5,603 bases of DNA from Thermaceae bacterium (GCA_027023115.1 JALVWZ010000430.1:1-5603), one strand, 5' to 3'. Positions 1 through 5,451 are shown, numbered from the stretch's first letter. Notes: generated by a model from the sequence alone, not told the origin. A program made the numbers and translations.

Positions 1-69
1 AGCCACGAGTCGCTTGTTCGTCTTGCCTCCCCCGCTGGGGGAGGCAAGACGAACAAGCGACTCGTGGCT
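1..69. repeat. Perfect 33-bp inverted repeat with 3-base loop
   Basis: Bases 1-33 are the exact reverse complement of 37-69, with GCT (34-36) as the loop. The centre is CCCCC-GCT-GGGGG flanked by GCCT/AGGC. The outer arm carries GACTCGTGGCT, which belongs to the same heptamer family as the arrays elsewhere in the window. Because the repeat starts at base 1, the arm may continue outside the window: the next right-side bases are CGTGGCC, so the left side would need GGCCACG. No T-run follows on the plus strand, so it is not a classical intrinsic terminator for plus transcripts. Minus transcripts arriving from fmt would cross it, but what follows there is off the window. It could act as a transcript-end hairpin, be a mobile repeat, or be an assembly fold-back. 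Confidence 0.93.
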
Positions 70-84
70 CGTGGCCTATGGGAA
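57..84 (+). repeat. Short heptamer array, subfamily A (GTRGCYY)
   Basis: Four consecutive 7-base units are visible: GCGACTC, GTGGCTC, GTGGCCT and ATGGGAA. The first and most of the second lie inside the right arm of the inverted repeat at 1-69. The unit matches the A arrays near 4935, 5076, 5275 and 5417. The hairpin's outer arm is therefore itself made of heptamer units, and the left arm holds the same units inverted. Confidence 0.6.
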
Positions 85-128
85 CACCGTGGCGCGTCAG
101 CGCGTATTGCACATTCGATTCATACTAC

Positions 129-239
129 TTACAACGAACTACGCACCACGTACCACGTACAACGTACTACGCACGTCTCCCACCTCCCACAACCTATTCA
201 CTACCCACCACGCACTACGCACTACGTACTACCTACGCA
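129..239 (-). repeat. Degenerate heptamer array, subfamily B (GTRGTRC on minus strand)
   Basis: On the plus strand the unit is GYAYYAC. Units can be read at 129 (TTACAAC), 136 (GAACTAC), 143 (GCACCAC), 150 (GTACCAC), 157 (GTACAAC), 164 (GTACTAC) and 171 (GCACGTC). Poorly matching units span 178-197. After a one-base phase slip come 198 (TCACTAC), 205 (CCACCAC), 212 and 219 (GCACTAC), 226 (GTACTAC) and 233 (CTACGCA). This gives about 16 units with no unique spacers, so it is not a CRISPR array. Because 7 is not a multiple of 3, the array stays open in several frames and yields spurious proteins rich in R-T-T-Y. The remaining bases to the end of fmt (240-285) hold a 10-bp palindrome, CAACATGTTG at 268-277, and nothing else recognisable. 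Confidence 0.85.
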
Positions 240-285
240 TCGCCTCCTACCTGAGGGATTTTGTGGACAACATGTTGAGAGGTCA

Positions 286-1218
286 CTACCAGCTCAAGTT
301 CGTGCCTGGGGCTACTCCATACCCCCGCGCCCAGGCCGCGGCGGGCATGGATCGCTTGCCTTCGGGCTGAACTTCGATCAGCCTCAGCGCACCCTCACCG
401 GCGGCCACCAGCACGTCTTCGGGGCCCACCGCTAGCACCTCGTCGGGGCGGCCGCGGCCCTCGGCCGGGCGCATCTTTAGCACCTTGACCCGTCTCCCCC
501 CATACTCGAACCAGCTGCCGGGCCAGGGCTGGACGCCGCGGTGGCGGTCGTAAACTTTACCCGCGGGCTCCTCCCAGCGAATGCGGCCGTCCTCCTTGGT
601 GAGCAGCGGGGCGTAACTGGGCTCGCCTCGCTGGGGTTCCGGCTCGCGTTCTTCTAGGCGCTCCAGCACGTCCAGCAGTAGTTCCACGCCCCGGTCGCGC
701 AGGCGTTCGGAAAGTTCCTGCGCCGTTTCGTGCGGGCCGACGGCGGTTTTTTCCTGGACGTAGACCGGGCCACTGTCCATGCCGGCGTCGAGCTGCATGA
801 TGCTAACACCGGTTTCCGGCTCGCCGTTTATCAGCGCCCAGTTGACCGGTGCGGCGCCCCGGTACTTGGGCAAGAGCGAGGGGTGGATGTTGAGAAATCC
901 GTAGCGGGGGATTTTCAGTAGCTCTTCGGGGATGATCTGGCCGTATGCGGCCACTACCGCTGCATCCAGGTCGAGCTCCCGCAACCGCGCGGCGATCTGC
1001 TGGTCTTTGCGCAAACGGCGCGGCTTGGCGACGGGTATTCCCAAATGCTCTGCCGCTGCGGCCACCGGACTGGGCGCGAGGCGCATTCCCCGCCCCTTCG
1101 GGCGGTCTGGCTGGCTGACCACCAGCGCCACGTCATGCTCGCGGGCCAGAGCCTCGAGCACCGGCACCGCCCAGGCGGGCGAGCCGAAGAAGGCGAGCCG
1201 GCGGCGCAGCGCGCTCAC
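286..1218 (-). CDS. fmt: Methionyl-tRNA formyltransferase
   Basis: This cytoplasmic enzyme transfers a formyl group from 10-formyl-tetrahydrofolate to Met-tRNA(fMet), preparing it for bacterial translation initiation. The protein has 310 residues, close to the usual length of about 315. The N-terminal formyltransferase domain begins near residue 7 (LAFFGSPAWAVPVLEAL). The loop PDRPKGRGMRLAPSPV at 37-52 is typical of Fmt. The catalytic core LNIHPSLLPKYRGAAP (109-124) supplies Asn110 and His112, and MQLDAGMDSGP (141-151) supplies the catalytic Asp148. The C-terminal tRNA-binding domain runs from about 208 (TKEDGRIRW) to the end. The start is GTG at 1216-1218, chosen because it overlaps the def stop as GTGA (4-base overlap), which suggests translational coupling. 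No T-rich terminator is visible after the TAG stop. Confidence 0.98.
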   Translation of the reverse strand: MSALRRRLAFFGSPAWAVPVLEALAREHDVALVVSQPDRPKGRGMRLAPSPVAAAAEHLGIPVAKPRRLRKDQQIAARLRELDLDAAVVAAYGQIIPEELLKIPRYGFLNIHPSLLPKYRGAAPVNWALINGEPETGVSIMQLDAGMDSGPVYVQEKTAVGPHETAQELSERLRDRGVELLLDVLERLEEREPEPQRGEPSYAPLLTKEDGRIRWEEPAGKVYDRHRGVQPWPGSWFEYGGRRVKVLKMRPAEGRGRPDEVLAVGPEDVLVAAGEGALRLIEVQPEGKRSMPAAAWARGYGVAPGTNLSW

Positions 1219-1814
1219 CCCCGCTCGGCCTTGAGCTCGCGCAGGAAGGCCTTGGCCTTGCGCTGCATCTCGGCCAGTTCGCTGCGATGCTCCTCCATAA
1301 AGGGACGGCGCAACTCGGCGGGAATGCGGTCGAGGAATAAGACGCCCTCGAGGTGGTCCAACTCATGCTGGATGACCCGCGCCAAATAGCCCTCGGCCTC
1401 GAGTTCACGCGGCTCTCCCTGCACGTCCAGGTACTCGACCCGGATCTGCAAATCGCGCGGTACGTCGTCGGAGTAGACGCCGGGAATGGAAAGGCAGCCC
1501 TCTGTCCCCACCTGCTCACCGGCGCGATAGGTAATGCGCGGATTGACCATCACGTAGAGATTCTTCAGGACGCTGCGCGGGCGTTCGTCTTCGTCGGCTT
1601 CGGCCTCTTCTTCTTCGAACGCGTACTCGGCGGCGATGAACAACCGCCGCGCCAAGCCGACCTGGGGGGCCGCCAGGCCCACGCCACCGTACTCGAACAT
1701 GGTCTCGGCCATGTTCTCGGCCAACTCGCCGAGGCCGGAAAAATCGCCGACCGGCAGTGCTTTCTTGCGCAGCACCGGATCTCCGTAAAGTCGTATGGGC
1801 AGTACTTCGGCCAT
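1215..1814 (-). CDS. def: Peptide deformylase
   Basis: This metalloenzyme removes the N-formyl group from nascent proteins, so it acts after the product of the adjacent fmt. The protein has 199 residues and carries all three deformylase motifs. Motif 1 is GVGLAAPQVG (44-53, with Gln51), motif 2 is EGCLSIP (105-111, metal ligand Cys107) and motif 3 is QHELDHLEG (149-157, metal ligands His150 and His154, catalytic Glu151). A strongly acidic segment at 67-77 lies between motifs 1 and 2. From memory, Thermus deformylases have a similar insert and a similar start (PIRLYGDPVLR), which supports a Thermaceae source. The ATG at 1812-1814 is preceded directly by TAAGGG. That is too close to be a good ribosome binding site, so a leaderless start is plausible. 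The 3' end overlaps fmt by 4 bases. Confidence 0.98.
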   Translation of the reverse strand: MAEVLPIRLYGDPVLRKKALPVGDFSGLGELAENMAETMFEYGGVGLAAPQVGLARRLFIAAEYAFEEEEAEADEDERPRSVLKNLYVMVNPRITYRAGEQVGTEGCLSIPGVYSDDVPRDLQIRVEYLDVQGEPRELEAEGYLARVIQHELDHLEGVLFLDRIPAELRRPFMEEHRSELAEMQRKAKAFLRELKAERG

Positions 1815-1821
1815 CCCTTAC

Positions 1822-1850
1822 ATTCTGACACCTGTGGCCCGTTTTGCGAA
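1822..1850 (-). promoter_or_regulatory. Candidate promoter for def-fmt (leaderless type)
   Basis: In the 42-base gap after cdaR, the minus strand reads TTCGCA (1845-1850), a 17-base spacer, then CAGAAT (1822-1827). Each hexamer matches 4 of 6 bases of the bacterial -35 (TTGACA) and -10 (TATAAT) consensus. The -10 element ends 7 bases before the def ATG, so transcription could begin at the ATG itself. Leaderless messages are known to be common in Deinococcota. The matches are modest and could be chance. Confidence 0.35.
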
Positions 1851-1856
1851 GTCCGT

Positions 1857-2729
1857 CTACTGCAGGGGCTTGACCGGCTCCACCCGCAGGTGGGCCAGCA
1901 CCACCCCGATCACGCTCACGTCCGGCGGCAGTTGCAGCTTGAGCGGCGTGGTGTACTCGCCGACGTGCCAGTCGACGGTGGCGCGGACTGAGCGCACCTT
2001 TAGCAGCGCTTCGGGCGGTCCGACGACTACCACCTTTTCGGGCACTTGGACACTGGCCGGTACGACGCTCTTTGGCGCTGGAGCCAGCGTCAGGTCTACT
2101 TCCTTACGGGTCAGCAGCGGTCCCAAGACGGTCACCTTGGCCTCGGGCGGGTTAAGCTCCAGGCCCTCGAGCGGCAAGCCGGCGGCGTCCACCGCCACCA
2201 GGCGGACCGTGCCCTCTTCGTTCATGTCGGCGCCCACAGCCGTCCGCGCCCGCTCGACCAGCGAGGCCGGGCCCTTGACCTCGGCGTTCACGGGCGAAAA
2301 GACCACGGCGTTACCCGGCGAGAAGACTTCCACCGGCAACACTGCGGCCCCCAGTTTTTCCATGGTCGCCTCGACCTCGGCGGGGACCACCTCCACCACC
2401 GTGACGCCGCTGGGAGCGCGCACCCGCACCGGCGCGGTGAAGGTTCCCTTTTCTACCCCCGAAAGGTCCACGAATGCCACGACCGCGTTGGGATGCAGGT
2501 TCTTGATGATGCGCGAGGTGCCGCGCAGACGCACCAGAACCTTGGCCGGCAGGCCAACGGGACGCCTCTCGGCGTCTACTCCAACTACTTCCAGGGGGCG
2601 CTCGAGGCTGCGTTCGACCACCGGCTCCACCTCGCGCAGCTGGTACCAAAGGACGGTGGCCGTCAAGAGCGCCGCCAGCTTGATGGGCCAGTTGTGCAGA
2701 AGGCGGCGAATAGGTTCAAATGGCCTCAT
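1857..2729 (-). CDS. cdaR: CdaR-like YbbR-domain membrane-anchored regulator of CdaA
   Basis: In Firmicutes, CdaR is a membrane-anchored protein with extracytoplasmic YbbR repeats that binds and modulates the diadenylate cyclase CdaA. This 290-residue protein fits. A short basic N-terminus (RRLLHN) precedes one hydrophobic segment, about 14-31 (WPIKLAALLTATVLWYQL), followed by a long beta-rich region with no further membrane span. I read about three YbbR-type repeats, at roughly 38-122, 128-202 and 208-284. They contain recurring elements such as VxVRLRG, VxGPASLVERARTAVGAD, VVVGPPEALLKVRSVRATVD and endings such as PPEAKVTV. The ATG start lies 14 bases inside cdaA and has a strong Shine-Dalgarno sequence, GGGAGGTG. 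Function is inferred from the YbbR architecture and from overlap with cdaA; the sequence itself is poorly conserved, as is usual for the family. Confidence 0.93.
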   Translation of the reverse strand: MRPFEPIRRLLHNWPIKLAALLTATVLWYQLREVEPVVERSLERPLEVVGVDAERRPVGLPAKVLVRLRGTSRIIKNLHPNAVVAFVDLSGVEKGTFTAPVRVRAPSGVTVVEVVPAEVEATMEKLGAAVLPVEVFSPGNAVVFSPVNAEVKGPASLVERARTAVGADMNEEGTVRLVAVDAAGLPLEGLELNPPEAKVTVLGPLLTRKEVDLTLAPAPKSVVPASVQVPEKVVVVGPPEALLKVRSVRATVDWHVGEYTTPLKLQLPPDVSVIGVVLAHLRVEPVKPLQ

Positions 2730-3447
2730 CGAGCACCTCCCGCAGGCGGTCCTTGAGCTCCGACGGCGTCAGGTTGGGCGACAGGCGACCGCGCTCGGCG
2801 ACGCGAATGGTGCCCCGCTCTTCGCTGACCACGATGACGAAGGCGTCGGTGGACTCGCTCAGTCCGACGGCGGCGCGGTGGCGAGTACCCAGATACTTCA
2901 GGTCGTCACGGTCGGAAAGCGGGAAAACGCAGCCCGCAGCGGTCAGCTTGCGCCCGCGCATGATTACGCCGCCGTCGTGGAGCGGCGTTCCCACCGTAAA
3001 GATGGTCTCGAGGAGGCGCGCCGAAACGCGGGCGTTCAGGAGTTCGCCGGTTATCGCGTACTCCCCTAGCGGGGTGCGCCTCTCCAGGGCGATGAGCGCC
3101 CCCAGACGGCGGGCGGCCATGCGCTCGATCGCCCGCAGCAGCTCGCGCGCCGCCTCGACGTCGAGGCGGTTTTCGCGCAGGCGGCCGCGGCCGAGCCGCT
3201 CCAGCACGCCGCGCAGCTCCGGTTGAAAAACGACGATCAGGGCGAACATGCCTAGGGTGGCGGCGTTGCCTAAGAGCCAGGAAAGCGTCGTCAGGCGCAA
3301 CTGGACGGCGGCGAACCAGACCAGGACGTAGACGATCAAACCCCGGACCAGGTTCATGGCCCGGGTTTCGGCGAGGAGGCCGTAAGTGTAATAGAGAACC
3401 GTACTAACGGCCAGAATGTCTACTACGTCACGCCAATTGAGGTTCAT
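2716..3447 (-). CDS. cdaA: Membrane diadenylate cyclase CdaA (DisA_N/DAC domain)
   Basis: CdaA condenses two ATP into the second messenger c-di-AMP, which in characterised bacteria controls potassium and osmolyte balance and cell-wall integrity. The 243-residue protein has three predicted membrane helices (about 7-25, 31-50 and 57-74). A linker with the family signature VVFQPELRGVLERLG (72-86) comes next, then the cytoplasmic cyclase domain. Within that domain, LHDGGVIMRG (156-165) holds the catalytic Asp158, LGTRHRAAVGLSE (186-198) holds the nucleotide-binding RHR motif, and VSEERG (207-212) is the usual late motif. One deviation is DGG where the standard motif is DGA; the key aspartate is retained. 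The gene starts with ATG after a fair ribosome binding site, 45 bases downstream of deoB, and overlaps cdaR by 14 bases. The gap to deoB contains a small GCGC-TAAT-GCGC dyad (3470-3481) and no clear terminator. Confidence 0.96.
   Translation of the reverse strand: MNLNWRDVVDILAVSTVLYYTYGLLAETRAMNLVRGLIVYVLVWFAAVQLRLTTLSWLLGNAATLGMFALIVVFQPELRGVLERLGRGRLRENRLDVEAARELLRAIERMAARRLGALIALERRTPLGEYAITGELLNARVSARLLETIFTVGTPLHDGGVIMRGRKLTAAGCVFPLSDRDDLKYLGTRHRAAVGLSESTDAFVIVVSEERGTIRVAERGRLSPNLTPSELKDRLREVLDEAI
2734..2741 (-). promoter_or_regulatory. Ribosome binding site for cdaR
   Basis: The minus strand reads GGGAGGTG here, with the GGAGG core (2736-2740) six bases before the cdaR ATG. It lies within the last codons of cdaA. 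It fixes the cdaR start and supports coupled translation of the two overlapping genes. Confidence 0.8.
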
Positions 3448-3450
3448 TCC

Positions 3451-3458
3451 ACCCTTTC
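3451..3458 (-). promoter_or_regulatory. Probable ribosome binding site for cdaA
   Basis: The minus strand reads GAAAGGGT followed by GGA and the cdaA ATG. AAAGGG pairs partly with the 16S rRNA tail, at short spacing. It supports the ATG at 3447 over the out-of-frame ATG at 3460. Confidence 0.5.
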
Positions 3459-3492
3459 ATCCCGTTGCCGCGCTAATGCGCCAGCTTTAACT

Positions 3493-4641
3493 TTAGAATA
3501 CCGAATCTCCCGGCCCGGACCAGTCTACTTCGAGTAGCTTCGCCCAGGTGGCGGCCAAGTCGGAAAAGGTCTGGCGTTTGCCCAGGTCGCGGCCGGCCGC
3601 GCCTGGACCCGCCGCCAACAGCATCGCGTACTCGCGGGTATGGTCGGTGCCGCGGTAAGTCGGGTCGTTACCGTGGTCGCTGACGATGAACAGCCAGTCC
3701 GTGGGACCGAGCTTTTTCAGGAAATCAGGCAGGGCGTGGTCGAACTCCACCAGCGCCGCGCCGTAGCCCTCGGGGTTGCGACGGTGGCCGTACTTGGCGT
3801 CGAAGTCTACCAGGTTGGTGAAGATCAGGCCGTTGATGTCCTCGTCCATTAGCTCGAGAGTTTTGGCGATTCCTTCGGTGTTGCTGCCGGAGTGCACCTC
3901 GCGGGTGAAACCCTTGTGGGCGTAGAGGTCGGGGATCTTGCCCACGCCGACCACGTCGTAGCCGGCGGCCTTGATGGCGTCGAGGACGTTGTCGGGTGGA
4001 ACCAGGGCGTAGTCGTGGCGTTTGTCGTTGAGGCGGTAGAAGTTGCCGGGCTCACCGGTGAAGGGGCGGGCGATGACCCGTGCCACCGCGAACTCGCCGG
4101 TGAGCAGCTCGCGGGCCTTCTGGCACCAGTCGTAAAGGGTCTCGAGCGGGACCACGTCCACGTGGGTGGCGATCTGGAAGACCGAGTCGGCCGAGGTGTA
4201 GACGATCGGCTTGCCGGTGCGCATGTGCTCCTCGCCGTAGTCGCGGATGGCGTCGGTGCCCGAATAGGGCTTGTTGAGGAGCCAGCCGCGGCCGCCGATG
4301 GCCTGGGAGAACTTTTGCATCAGCTCTTCGGGAAAACCCTCGGGGAAGGTGCGGAAGGGGTGCTCGAGGTGAATCCCGACGAACTCCCAGTGGCCGGTGG
4401 AGCTGTCCTTGCCGGGGTTCACCTCCATCATCCGCCCCCAGGCGCCCAGTGGCTCGTGCTCGAGCGGCAGGGTGTGCACGCCGGGCACGTTGCCCAGGCC
4501 CATCCGGGCCAGGTTCGGCAGCTCAATGCCGGTCTTGAGCACGGTGTGATCTATGGTGTCGGCCCCCTCGTCGCCAAAGGCCGGGGCGTCGGGCAGGTAA
4601 CCAAGCCCCACCGAATCTAGAACTACGGTCACGATCTTCAT
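3493..4641 (-). CDS. deoB: Phosphopentomutase
   Basis: DeoB interconverts ribose (or deoxyribose) 1-phosphate and 5-phosphate, linking nucleoside salvage to the pentose phosphate pool. It is a cytosolic Mn-dependent enzyme of the alkaline phosphatase superfamily. The 382-residue protein is close to the family's usual length of about 390-400. It shows VVLDSVGLG (6-14, metal ligand Asp9), GADTIDH (26-32), and KDSSTGHWE (78-86), in which Thr82 matches the phosphorylated threonine. Also present are [12 protein letters not shown] (278-289, Asp281 and His286), SDHGND (321-326, Asp322 and His323) and GTDHTRE (331-337, His334). The spacing of these metal ligands agrees with the Bacillus cereus enzyme as I recall it. 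The ATG at 4639-4641 gives a start directly at the conserved first strand. Only a weak Shine-Dalgarno-like GGGG precedes it, with a candidate -10 element very close. It is the first gene of the cluster. Confidence 0.98.
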   Translation of the reverse strand: MKIVTVVLDSVGLGYLPDAPAFGDEGADTIDHTVLKTGIELPNLARMGLGNVPGVHTLPLEHEPLGAWGRMMEVNPGKDSSTGHWEFVGIHLEHPFRTFPEGFPEELMQKFSQAIGGRGWLLNKPYSGTDAIRDYGEEHMRTGKPIVYTSADSVFQIATHVDVVPLETLYDWCQKARELLTGEFAVARVIARPFTGEPGNFYRLNDKRHDYALVPPDNVLDAIKAAGYDVVGVGKIPDLYAHKGFTREVHSGSNTEGIAKTLELMDEDINGLIFTNLVDFDAKYGHRRNPEGYGAALVEFDHALPDFLKKLGPTDWLFIVSDHGNDPTYRGTDHTREYAMLLAAGPGAAGRDLGKRQTFSDLAATWAKLLEVDWSGPGDSVF

Positions 4642-4647
4642 GACCCC

Positions 4648-4653
4648 AGCATA
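4648..4653 (-). promoter_or_regulatory. Candidate -10 element for deoB
   Basis: The minus strand reads TATGCT, fitting the TANNNT pattern, followed by GGGGTC and then the deoB ATG. A start point at the ATG would make the message leaderless, as is common in Deinococcota. At the normal spacing no -35 hexamer is visible, since that place is occupied by a GC palindrome. A real promoter here would therefore need an activator or a different recognition mode. Confidence 0.35.
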
Positions 4654-4660
4654 AGGCGTA

Positions 4661-4688
4661 GCCGTCCGGCGGCGCGCCGCGCCGTCCG
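4661..4688. repeat. 12-bp GC palindrome between 8-bp direct repeats upstream of deoB
   Basis: GCCGTCCG at 4661-4668 and again at 4681-4688 flank a perfect palindrome, GCGGCGCGCCGC (4669-4680). The element lies 20-47 bases upstream of the deoB ATG, over the expected -35 region. An operator-like role is possible, but in GC-rich DNA such symmetry also arises by chance. Confidence 0.5.
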
Positions 4689-4878
4689 CAGGCGCCGGTG
4701 ATACTTAGCTGTAAAGTTCGGGCACGTCGTTCACGCCACCTCCGTCGCCACGAGGAGCCTTATCACCACTCCGGCGAAAGCGAGGTCCGGGACCGTTTAG
4801 GAAGCTATGGCAGGGGCTCTGCGCTGTCGCCAATGTTTATTACGACATTCACGTGTAACGAAGATTGCGCCGTCCTTA
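4689..4878. other. Gene-free stretch upstream of deoB without heptamer arrays
   Basis: I recognise no gene, RNA or array in these 190 bases. Two open frames cross it but run into the repeats further right and resemble no family I know. A small dyad, AATGT (4832-4836) and ACATT (4845-4849), lies in an AT-richer patch. It may hold distal regulatory sequence of deoB or worn-down remnants of a former gene. Confidence 0.4.
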
Positions 4879-4918
4879 ATTCCAGCTCACGCGAGCCCAA
4901 GGCCCGCTCGGCTGGAAT
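4879..4918. repeat. Imperfect hairpin with ATTCCAGC / GCTGGAAT arms
   Basis: ATTCCAGC (4879-4886) is complementary to GCTGGAAT (4911-4918). Inside, CGAGC (4892-4896) pairs with GCTCG (4906-4910) after a 5-base bulge. It resembles the GGAATGA-type intergenic inverted repeats found in many bacteria, by memory only. An A heptamer array begins 17 bases later. Confidence 0.6.
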
Positions 4919-4934
4919 GACGAGACAACGGCCT

Positions 4935-4982
4935 GTGGCTTGTAGCTTGTGGCCTGTGGTTGTGGCTCGTGACTCGTGGCGC
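4935..4982 (+). repeat. Heptamer array, subfamily A, seven units
   Basis: The units begin at 4935 (GTGGCTT), 4942 (GTAGCTT), 4949 (GTGGCCT), 4956 (GTGGTT, six bases), 4962 (GTGGCTC), 4969 (GTGACTC) and 4976 (GTGGCGC). The consensus is GTRGCYY, with variation concentrated at the last two bases and at R. There are no unique spacers, and no coding role is apparent. Confidence 0.85.
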
Positions 4983-4999
4983 GCTTTATCCCGTCGTAG

Positions 5000-5021
5000 G
5001 GGCGGACCCGCGTGTCCGCCC
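5000..5021. repeat. Short-loop hairpin GGGCGGAC / GTCCGCCC
   Basis: GGGCGGAC (5000-5007) and GTCCGCCC (5014-5021) are perfect 8-bp arms around CCGCGT. From memory, this GGGGCGGACCCGCGTGTCCGCC type of sequence recurs between genes in a range of bacteria, but I cannot verify that here. It sits between an A array and a B/A array. Confidence 0.75.
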
Positions 5022-5030
5022 TGTGGATAC

Positions 5031-5103
5031 GTGGTGCGTAGTACGTGGTGCGTGGTGATGGTGACGGGATGGCCAGTGGCTCGTGGCCTGTGGCCTGTAG
5101 AAG
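5031..5103 (+). repeat. Composite heptamer array: four B units then four A units
   Basis: The B units in GTRGTRC orientation are at 5031 (GTGGTGC), 5038 (GTAGTAC), 5045 (GTGGTGC) and 5052 (GTGGTGA). After a 17-base irregular stretch, A-type units follow at 5076 (GTGGCTC), 5083 and 5090 (GTGGCCT) and 5097 (GTAGAAG). Here B and A lie in the same orientation, with the shared GTRG core on the plus strand. In the other B arrays of the window that core is on the minus strand. Confidence 0.82.
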
Positions 5104-5132
5104 CGCCATGCTCAGTTTTCAGCTCTCTGGCG

Positions 5133-5161
5133 GTAGGGGAAGGTTTCAAACCTTCCCCTAC
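5133..5161. repeat. Perfect 29-base palindrome, 14-bp arms
   Basis: GTAGGGGAAGGTTT (5133-5146) and AAACCTTCCCCTAC (5148-5161) are exact reverse complements around a single C (5147). TGG (5128-5130) and CCA (5165-5167) extend the pairing after a small internal loop. As RNA it would form a stable stem on either strand. No T-run follows, so a terminator role is not clear. Confidence 0.92.
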
Positions 5162-5274
5162 ATTCCAGCGTTTTGCATGCCTGTGGTAACCGAACCTCAG
5201 CTTCTCTTCCGGCATGGGCCCCGGCTCTCGGCCTGGCTAGCCGGCCTCGTCCGGGGAATCGAGAAAACCAGCTT
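5162..5274. other. Spacer with imperfect inverted repeat, no array
   Basis: No gene is recognisable. CCCCGG (5219-5224) and CCGGGG (5251-5256) form the outer arms of an imperfect inverted repeat that also contains the palindrome GGCTAGCC (5235-5242). GCATGC lies at 5175-5180. One isolated A-like unit, CTGTGGT, occurs near 5181. Confidence 0.4.
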
Positions 5275-5368
5275 GTGGCCTGTAGCTTGTGGCTTGTAGT
5301 AACGTTTCGTCGCTTGTGGTTCGTGGTTTTGAGACGACTCGACGCCTGCGGCTCGCGGTTTGTAACAA
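5275..5368 (+). repeat. Interrupted heptamer array, subfamily A
   Basis: Four units run from 5275: GTGGCCT, GTAGCTT, GTGGCTT and GTAGTAA. After a short break come GTGGTTC (5316) and GTGGTTT (5323). Three eroded units then follow at 5348 (GCGGCTC), 5355 (GCGGTTT) and 5362 (GTAACAA). The range from clean to eroded units looks like decay of a once longer array, or imprecise growth of it. Confidence 0.75.
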
Positions 5369-5377
5369 AGTAAATCT

Positions 5378-5396
5378 CCCTCCCCTTTGGGGAGGG
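5378..5396. repeat. Short-loop hairpin CCCTCCCC-TTT-GGGGAGGG
   Basis: There are perfect 8-bp arms (5378-5385 and 5389-5396) with a TTT loop, followed by GCCGGGGTGGGGG-like G-rich sequence. The C/G-run core resembles the centre of the edge palindrome (CCTCCCCC-GCT-GGGGGAGG at 27-44). From memory, this kind of intergenic repeat is widespread in bacteria. Confidence 0.8.
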
Positions 5397-5416
5397 CCGG
5401 GGTGGGGGTTTTGAAA

Positions 5417-5451
5417 CTGGCTCGTGGCTTGTGGCTCGTAGCTTGTGGAAG
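5417..5451 (+). repeat. Heptamer array, subfamily A, five units
   Basis: The units are CTGGCTC (5417), GTGGCTT (5424), GTGGCTC (5431), GTAGCTT (5438) and GTGGAAG (5445), all in exact 7-base phase. The array lies just downstream of the C/G-run hairpin, the same order as at the left window edge. Confidence 0.82.

Noticed and set aside
129..239. CRISPR array
   Set aside because: The period is 7 bases, repeats are degenerate, there are no unique spacers, and no cas genes are visible.
240..285. Intrinsic terminator after fmt
   Set aside because: The 10-bp palindrome CAACATGTTG (268-277) is AT-rich and weak, and no T-run follows it on the minus strand.
14..435. Two overlapping plus-strand open frames in the left flank
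   Set aside because: They are made of hairpin and heptamer repeat sequence, translate to periodic RTTY peptides, and run into the 3' end of fmt.
1795..3069. Long plus-strand open frame (424 codons) opposite cdaA and cdaR
   Set aside because: It is the antisense shadow of two well-supported genes. The product is a Ser/Thr/Arg-rich sequence with no family motif, as expected from GC-rich complement frames.
3428..3460. Ten-codon frame (MKGWNEPQLA) overlapping the cdaA start
   Set aside because: No ribosome binding site favours it, and the AAAGGG inside it is better read as the cdaA ribosome binding site.
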